From the NCBI GenBank assembly GCA_012932295.1, contig JAAONU010000006.1:26438882-26502881 (forward strand): DNA of 64,000 nucleotides, in the 5' to 3' direction. Source of the stretch: Cyclina sinensis (Eukaryota > Mollusca > Bivalvia > Venerida > Veneridae). A program made the position numbers and the translations under genes. The notes below the pieces were generated by a model, which searched no databases, was not told where the DNA came from, and saw only the letters and a program-made list of their open reading frames with translations. Positions within the stretch are counted from its first letter, which is position 1. Every line of letters starts with the position of its first letter. Shown here one piece after another: positions 25,501 through 34,500 of this stretch.

Positions 25501-28500
25501 GGTGGCCTGTTTCCATTGATAACTTTTATTCGGAGGTTCATTTCCTCTTAATTATATCAACAAGAGCTGTCCATTCCTCAGTGCTAGATTTTGAATAAGA
25601 GCTTTGCAAGTAAAAAGTTTATAAAATTTTAACTAAAAGTTTTAAGATAAAAGGGGCATAATTTTGTCAAAATTGAAACAGAGACAAGGGGATTGTTCCT
25701 TCTTCTGTAGACTTTGATCGTAAATAAGTGCCAAAACCTTTGATAGTCACCAAAAATAACCTAAAATTTCTAAGTTAGAAGAACAAACAATTCTGTGTAA
25801 ATGATTTTTAAACTGGAGATTTTGTGATCAGAGTTGAACGCATTAGCTAAATTGTTGTCTTAAGAGGGCTATTTTCATTTGATACAGCAACAATGCCTCT
25901 TGTTTTAAATCAGTTAAATAAATAAAGTTGACAGTTTACAAATGTATTGTTGTTTTTTTGTTGTTGTTTTTTTCTCGTGCATTTTCAGAAGTATGCAAGT
26001 TTAAGCTATTCTACTTGCCCTGGCATCAGCGTCACACCTGTTAAAAGTTTTGCATGCAAGTACATACAGCTATCATTGAAAGGAATATAGCTTTAACTTA
26101 TTTTTTCTTTTTCTTGGTCAATTACCAACCTCACTGGGTCAAGTTCCATAACTCTGACATGTATTTTGAGCAAAGAATGCCCTCTTTTGGACTTAAAAAA
26201 TCTGCATTAAAGTTTTTTTTGCAAGTTACTATCTCGAAAACTAATGCAGGTATTGAATTGAAACTTCAACAGGTGTCTTCAGGGTTATAAAACTAGTTGA
26301 AAGCATAAAGTCCTATAATTGTGACCTGCATTTTTAGCCAAATTATGCCCACTTAGGACTTTGAAAATCTTTGTTAAAGTTTTGCATGCAAGTACATACA
26401 GCTATTACTAAAAGGCATATAGATTTGGAACTTATTTTCTCTTTTTCTAAATAAATAACCAACCTCGCATGTGTTGTGGGCAAATTATGCCCACTTTTGG
26501 ACTTCAGGTTAAAGTTTTACATGCAAGTTACTATCCAAAAACTTATGCAAATATTGAAATGAAAATTGACATGTGCCTTCTTTGTTATAAAACTAGTTGA
26601 TAGCATCCCAAAACTCTGATATTCATTTTGGTCAAATTATGTCCCCTTTTGAACTTAAAACTCTATTTCGCATAGTCGAGCTTGGCTGTCTTAAAGACGG
26701 CTCTTTTTTTTTCTTAAATAGTCCTGTGAAACTATGGATCAGACAGTGAAAGAAATAGATTTCATGTCATTGATATAAAAGCCTGTCTCACTGGACTGTT
26801 ACAGGACATTGATCATTGCTAATTGTATTCAGAAGTATTTGACTGTATTGGAATCTGGTAGCCCTGTCCAACATCAGCTCTTTATTGTAAGACAGATAAG
26901 CACTTGATATGTCCATCAGATCATTTGAAGCTCATAATTCTGGATGGTTGTCAGCACCTAATTGTAGGACAGATAAGCACTTGGTGTGTCCATCTGATCA
27001 TTTGTAGCTCATAATTCTGGACGGTTGTCAGCACCTAATTGTAGGACAGATAAGCACTTGGTGTGTCCATCTGATCATTTGTAGCTCATAATTCTGGACA
27101 GTTGTCAGCACCTAATTGTAGGACAGATAAGCACTTGGTGTGTCCATCTGATCATTCGTAGCTCATAATTCTGAACGGTTGTCAGCACCTAATTGTAGGA
27201 CAGATAAGCACTTTATTTGTCTATCAGTTCCAAATATTAAAGTTCTGCGTAATATATTGGATGCCTGTGTCATATAATTTTAGACAATAACCAGAGCGCA
27301 ATGTCACAAAAGATCTTTAATAATTGCTTTACTAACTCTGATATTTCAAATGCCTGTTTTTTTGGCCTTTATGCATTTTCAATGTTTACTGTTTATCTAT
27401 ATCAGAATGGTACATGTCTTATTCATAGACCAAAAATACTCGTTCTGAATTTTATAGAAAATAAAGTATAGAAATAAAACATATACTTAAGCAAATACTT
27501 AAGATTGTTATATCGAGCTTAAATACAAATACAATGTACCATATTTGCATGACAGAAAGAAGTACTGCATACAGACTACTAACCATTGTTTGTTTAGGCT
27601 GTAAGTAAATTGTTCTAGAAAAATATCAGCATTTGATAACAATTACTTAAGAAATAATGGACTTGACCTAGTAATTTTTTTAGCCAGATTTGTACTGTGG
27701 GACATGTATTTGCATATAATGAATCTCTGTTGCAAATATTTTGACCACATTCAGCTCAAAAGATTAACAGTCAAAATCTCTTATTATAAGAACATCAATT
27801 TTTCATCAGATCATTTGTAGCTCATAATTCTGGACGGTTGTCAGCTCCTAATTGTAGGACAGATAAGCACTTAGTGTGTCCATCTGATCATTTGTAGCTT
27901 ATGATTCTAGACGGTTGTCAGCACCTAATTGTAGAACAGATAAGCACTTGGTGTGTCCATCTGATCATTTTTAGCTCATAATTCTGGACAGTTGTCAGCA
28001 CCTAATTGTAGGACAGATAAGCACTTGGTGTGTCCATCTGATCATTTGTAGCTCATAATTCTGGACGGTTGTCAGCACCTAATTGTAGGACAGATAAGCA
28101 CTTTATTTGTCTATCAGTTCCAAATATTAAAGTTCTGCGTAATATATTGGATGCCTGTGTCATATAATTTTAGACAATAACCAGAGCGCAATGTCACAAA
28201 AGATCTTTAATAATTGCTTTACTAACTCTGATATTTCAAATGCCTGTTTTTTTGGCCTTTATGCATTTTCAATGTTTACTGTTTATCTATATCAGAATGG
28301 TACATGTCTTATTCATAGACCAAAAATACTCGTTCTGAATTTTACAGAAAATAAAGTATAGAAATAAAACATATACTTAAGCAAATACTTAAGATTGTTA
28401 TATCGAGCTTAAATACAAATACAATGTACCATATTTACATGACAGAAAGAAGTACTGCATACAGACTACTAACCATTGTTTGTTTAGGCTGTAAGTAAAT

Positions 28501-31500
28501 TGTTCTAGAAAAATATCAGCATTTGATAACAATTACTTAAGAAATAATGGACTTGACCTAGTAATTTTTTTAGCCAGATTTGTACTGTGGGACATGTATT
28601 TGCATATAATGAATCTCTGTTTCAAATATTTTGACCACATTCAGCTCAAAAGATTAACAGTCACAATCTCTTATTATAAGAAATCGATTTTTATATTTTG
28701 CTTTGTTTTTTGGTTAAACACCACTTTTCAAAAGTATTTGTTATGGTGCACAGTTTACCTAACCAGTGTTCCTGATTCTGTACCAGTTCAAACCTGTTCT
28801 CTGCAAGTTACTGCCAACTTCCCCACATGAATTATCAGAGGTGGAGAACAAATGATTGTAGACACGATGTCTTTCTTCAAATCTTTTTGGAGAATATAGC
28901 CCAGCCCTACTAAGCTAAGCATGTAAATAGCTAAATATGCATTATTCATTATAACTCTTAGTATACTTTAAGCAAATGCATTTCTTCAAACAGTCAAAAT
29001 TTTGAAAAAGTTTCGACTCGCTTGCTAGTCAAATTCATCTGGTATAGGAAATTATATACTCCTGATACTTGGACAAGTTAGTTCCACTTTATATATGGAC
29101 TCTTTAGCTCATAATCAAAATGTTGGTACATATTTTGAAAGAACCTTATCTTGGACAATATTCTAGCCCATAAAAATAAAAGCCCTGAAAGCAAATATGT
29201 TGGTATGTCCGTTTGTCCGTCCATCATAATTTTGTCCGGAGCATTACACAAAAACTATGACAGATATCAAGACCAAACTTAGATCTCTTTAAGGAGCAGT
29301 GCAGTGCACAAGAACCATAACTCTTGCTTTATTAATTTTTGAGTTATTGCCCTTTGAAATTTCTCACACTTACTTTTTGTCCAGGGCATATCTCACAAAG
29401 TATAAGAGTTATCAACTTGAGACTTTATAAGTAGATAGATCTCATTGATGAGCAGTGCAGTGCACAAGAACAATAACTCTTGCTTTATTAATTTTTGAGT
29501 TATTGCCTTTTGAAATTTCTCATACTTATTTTTTGTCTGGGGCATATCTCACAAAGTATAAGAGATATTAACATAAAACTTTATTGGTAGATAGGTCTCA
29601 ATGATGAAAAGTGCAGCATGCAAGAATCGTAACTCTATTTTGCATGATTTAGGAGTTACTGCCCTTTGTTATTTTTCATACTTAAAGTACATATTAAACA
29701 ATAGCCCTTTTGGAATTGGCATTTATTTGGGGAGCATCCATCGGTTCTACCGATTTCTTGTTAAATATGTTGAAAAGAGAAGAAAAACTTATTAGAATAA
29801 CAGGGTAAAATGGGGTTTTAACATAAATTTACACTTTGTTTTATATTTCCTTTTACTTACAGATCAGTGAGAAGACGGCATGTGTGGATGTGAAGTCAGA
29901 GATGCAGAAATCTCAGTTTGAGACCAGCCCAAAACCTCAGAGACAGCAGAAGGTATGTCAGAAGATGTGCTTTAATACGTAAAGGTTACAGTGGCTTTAT
30001 GTAACGGATTTGAAACAAATTTACTTCTTCTAGAAATTTTGAATGAATTGCAAGTATGAGTAGAAATTCAGGATTCAAAGTCTTTAAGAAGTAATAATAA
30101 GGGCTTTCTTCTGTGTAAGTGAAAATGATTTAAAGATGAGTGAAAGCAAACATAGTCAGTCCACCATTTTCATTTTTCAGCCAATCCGCAGTGAGAAAGT
30201 GAGTGTGAAAGAAACGATGAATAAGGTGGACAAGGCGGTGAAGAAACCCGAGTCCAAAGTCAGGCCCAGTAACTCCATGGAGAAACCTCAGGCTATACAA
30301 CTACCCCCAAGCTTTAAGGATTCAATATTTGGGAAGGTATGAAGAGTTAAACTTGAGCTAAATTACCATATTGTTAGCAGAATGCAAGGATTCTTGCATG
30401 TTATACAAAATGTGAACAAGTATAGAAGCAGTATGGCAGCTAAGTGCTTGCTGGTCAGTATTGTTCAGATTTTGTGAAGGAAGATAACAATCATAAGAAA
30501 AGGAAGAATGTCAGTTTTAAGTGTAATTAGACTAGAAATACAGAAATAAATATGTGATTCAATATATGGTAATAAATAGTGATGTAAATTGGAAAGCTCT
30601 CTCCGATTCCATCAATTTTCATTTAGGTCTGATATTACAGCACTAGTTGTGAGGAACTTAGATTGATATAAATACTGGTGAACCATGTTTCCACTTATGG
30701 TCTACTGTTAATCAGACTGGTGAATTTGTAGTCAATGAAGTCAGTCCTTTCATACAACATTTAATGAATATCAAATACAGATTCTTGAGAAGTTAACTGA
30801 AGTATATATTTTTATGCTCAGGGAGATGATTCAAGTGAAATTAAATTAGATTTCACTTTTGATGCTGAGCTGGCCAAGTTTGCTGAAGAGAAGTCCGAAA
30901 TGCAGGGAGACGATATGCATGATGACACATCTCCTGTCGCAATCACACTCGGGACAACCAGTAACCAGAGCAGTGTGAATAACGCACCAACATCTCCTGC
31001 AGCACAGGACCTTAACATGAAGATTGCCTCAGTGAAGACAGTCTGGGATACACCTGCTGTTCCCAATGTTAACAATGTGTTTGAACAAAAGTAAGTTCAT
31101 TTTAGCGATGGACTATAATCTGAATTTCTTTGCAAGTCAAAATCTTCCATAAATTCCAGTCTTCCTGAACATATTAACTTTTTGTATTTCCAGACTTAAA
31201 CTTCTTTTCCTAACCACAAAATGAGATATCTAGTTCTAGAATCATTGACATGCCTATCAAGTAAATATGAAAGGTAATTACAACAACTTTAAAGTGCAAG
31301 GTAATAAACAGCGACCTTCGGCAAGTGCTGAATTATATGTAGCTTCAGTTTCATCAGTATATGGTGAAAATGTTGGATAAATAGGTGTTTACATAATCCA
31401 CATCTTTTGCAGTATATCCAGTGGTGTAATGGGATCATCCTCGGGTGTCAGTGTGTCTGAGACCTTCTCTACCTTCAGTGCAGCTGAGGTGGACATAAAT

Positions 31501-34500
31501 ATGGACAGTCGTTCTATAGATCTGAATGACAACATGGGTGTAGGCAGTATGGATGAAAACAATAGTAACATTAGTGGTCCCACCAGTACTATCTCCCCAC
31601 GTGGTCAGGACAATATTGGCTTTGGTGGAGACCAGGATATTACAACTAGGACGTCATTCTCAGTGGATGTGCCACCATTCAAATCTCAGCTGGATAACAC
31701 TTTCTCTCAATCTGATATGGGTAAAGTATTTAACAACTCTGACAGTCAAGGTTACAGCACCCCGAGAGATATGGATGGGTTCTCAGTGGGCTCAGATATT
31801 GGTCAGAATTACAGTCAGGGTTTCTCTAGTGCTGAGTCTGTTCACTCATACTCCCAGGGATTCTCGTCTGGAGCTGGTACAGTTTTGACTTATTCACAGC
31901 CGTTCCAAGCAAGTTCAGAGGCATACTCGAGCAACAGTGAGGTGGGAGGCTTTGCTCAGGCTAACCTTGCTAACATGATGGACCTCAAAACGTCAGCCTC
32001 TGAAAAGAGTAATATTTGCACGGTAAGTTTTAATAGATTTAAAAGCCTGATAATTTCTGAGTCATAGAGATAGAAAAATAAGTTTTATTTTGTTTATAGA
32101 CTTAGTTCGCAAATATGTTTTTCGATGAAGAGTCTGAATACATAAATATTACTACTTGCCTAGTCCTGTTCCAGAATTTCTGTCATGAGAGTATGAAAAC
32201 TTTATTTCCGTCATAGGTGAAGCCTCAGCAGCTTCAGTACCCAGCCTCATCTAGTGGCAGTGGTAACCAGAGTATTGTTGCCACCAGCATGAATGGAACT
32301 ACAGACCCCAGCCCTCCTGTTCTTATACAGAACCAGCAACATCCATTCCAGCCATTCCAGTTGGGATCACAACTTATCACTCCACAGGAAACTAGAGTAT
32401 GTTTTTTTCAACATATATGAATGACTAAAGTTGTTGAAATTATACTTAATGAAAAGTTGATGTGCTCTTTGTGGACATTCTTGCTTTTAAAGTAAATATT
32501 AAGCAACTATGTTGGGTCAAGATTTATAGTTTGAAGAAGAAAAGAAAAATTGTATAGTTTACAAGTATTCTGTCTGTAAATTACACTTGAGCTCAAAGCA
32601 TTCTCTTTCTTCAACATTATTTCATACCTTTACTACTGTGGCAGTTGAAAGAAATAGTGTGCCAAAGGTTAGATGGTTATATTTCTGGTTTCAGTTGAAT
32701 CATTCAGGGTTCAGTTTCAATCTGTCCCAGCTGCAGCAGCCTCAGATAGGGCAGCAGACCTTCACACAGCAGAACTTGTTCATGCCTACCACGCCTACAC
32801 AGCCAGACCCCTACCAGCAGTCCCAGGTAGCCTCATTCCAGAGGAACCCACCACAGCCATACGGACAGACCCCATCACAACAAAACACAATCATGGTGTC
32901 TGCTGCTACATCCTCACAGATGTCCTCAGCTATCAAGCCACCCTCACAGACAGGATTTGGTCAGTAAACAAGATGCAAGTACATCATCGTAGATCTTTGC
33001 CACAGCATTAATAAATCATGTTGCTTATGTAGATTACTGAGCTAGGAGTTTGATGTAAAAGTTTGTCAGCTTCTTGCAGTATCTTCTTGCAGTTTTCAGT
33101 TTTCATCTCGTGTTCCTGTCGTGAACTGCAGATTCTTTCCAAACAGCATATCTAAGTTGAACAAAAGTACTTTACAAATTCATATTGTTCCCATGTCCAA
33201 TCAAATTACAAATTGATACTATGATTTTACTAGGAACTCAACTTCCAAGCAAGAATCTTGGTCCAAGCAACATAGCATATGGTCAGTCTGGACTGAACAA
33301 CTCATCACTACAGCCGTCCCAGGTCTCCTTCATACAGTTTGATCCAAGCAGTCCATTGTTTGGGACCAGCCAGATACTGGGTACATCACAGTCACAGAAC
33401 AACTCCCAGATGTTGGGCTCTATGGTCCCACAGAGGTTGGTATAAATGTTGCATAAATTTTAGTATTATTAGGTTGCACTTAGAAATAAGATAGAGAAGG
33501 CAAATTTCTTTTTTTTTCTAAGGGAATTCCAGTAAAATGCTACATACCTCCCAAGGGAAGGCACTTTCAAATGGATCAAATCCCCTTCAGAAGTTTGACA
33601 AGAAAAGCCCACCCCAACAGAATTTCTTTGTTTTGCTGTCCTGGGGATGGAATATGTTTCACTAGATTGCCATTAAGCATTATTGATGAAATTTTTATGA
33701 AAATTTGTGGAAGTAATTGAGGAATTCTTATTACTAGCAGCTAGTGTTAGTTACTGGTATAGCTAATGATATCACAGCTTGGGCAATCCAGTTATAGGTG
33801 AAAGACAGCATTTTGGGAATGGGAGGAAATAGATTGAAGTGGAAGTAGATTTATAGATGGGCAACAGCAGTTGTGAGTTGTCTTTGAAAAAAAAAAAAAA
33901 AAAAACAGCTGCCAAACAAAGAAGCAAAATTATTTGAATTGTTCAAAATTGGTGAAATACTGAATTTATAATAGAATGTATTGTCCTATATTATAGACCG
34001 ACTGGACTTCAGATTCAGACCCCATCATCATTCTACCAGCAGGCTCAGCAAACCCCTATTCAGCCTCCCGCTCCCCTTCAGCAAACTGGATTCTTCCCAA
34101 CACAACAGGCAAACAACAGTTTACAGGTAAGTTACAATGAACACTACTAAAACATTCATCTGAACTTTAATTTATGCTGGGCCATCTACATGTGTGTCAC
34201 TATAATACTAAATGTAATGGTACAATTTTGCTGTGCATTCACCCCTTGTTTGATTAACCTTGTCCAAAGCTTTTCTTAAAGCTAGTGAAGTATTCCTTAG
34301 TGAAGCCAAATGTTTTTGTAATTTGATAATAAAGTTATGTATTTGCTGTTTATAGTTTGGAAACAGTACAATCAAGCTTGGTGGAGCTGACTTAACTTTC
34401 CCAGCCTCCATGCTGCAGAACCTACAACAGTCGCAGCAACCCCAGTCTGGCAGTCAGCAACCTACAGGCACCCCTACAGGGCCACCACCTTTCAACCCAC

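Noticed and set aside
26874..28110. CRISPR-like regular repeats (77-bp period)
   Set aside because: Eukaryotic minisatellite: the whole 77-bp unit repeats, with no variable spacers.
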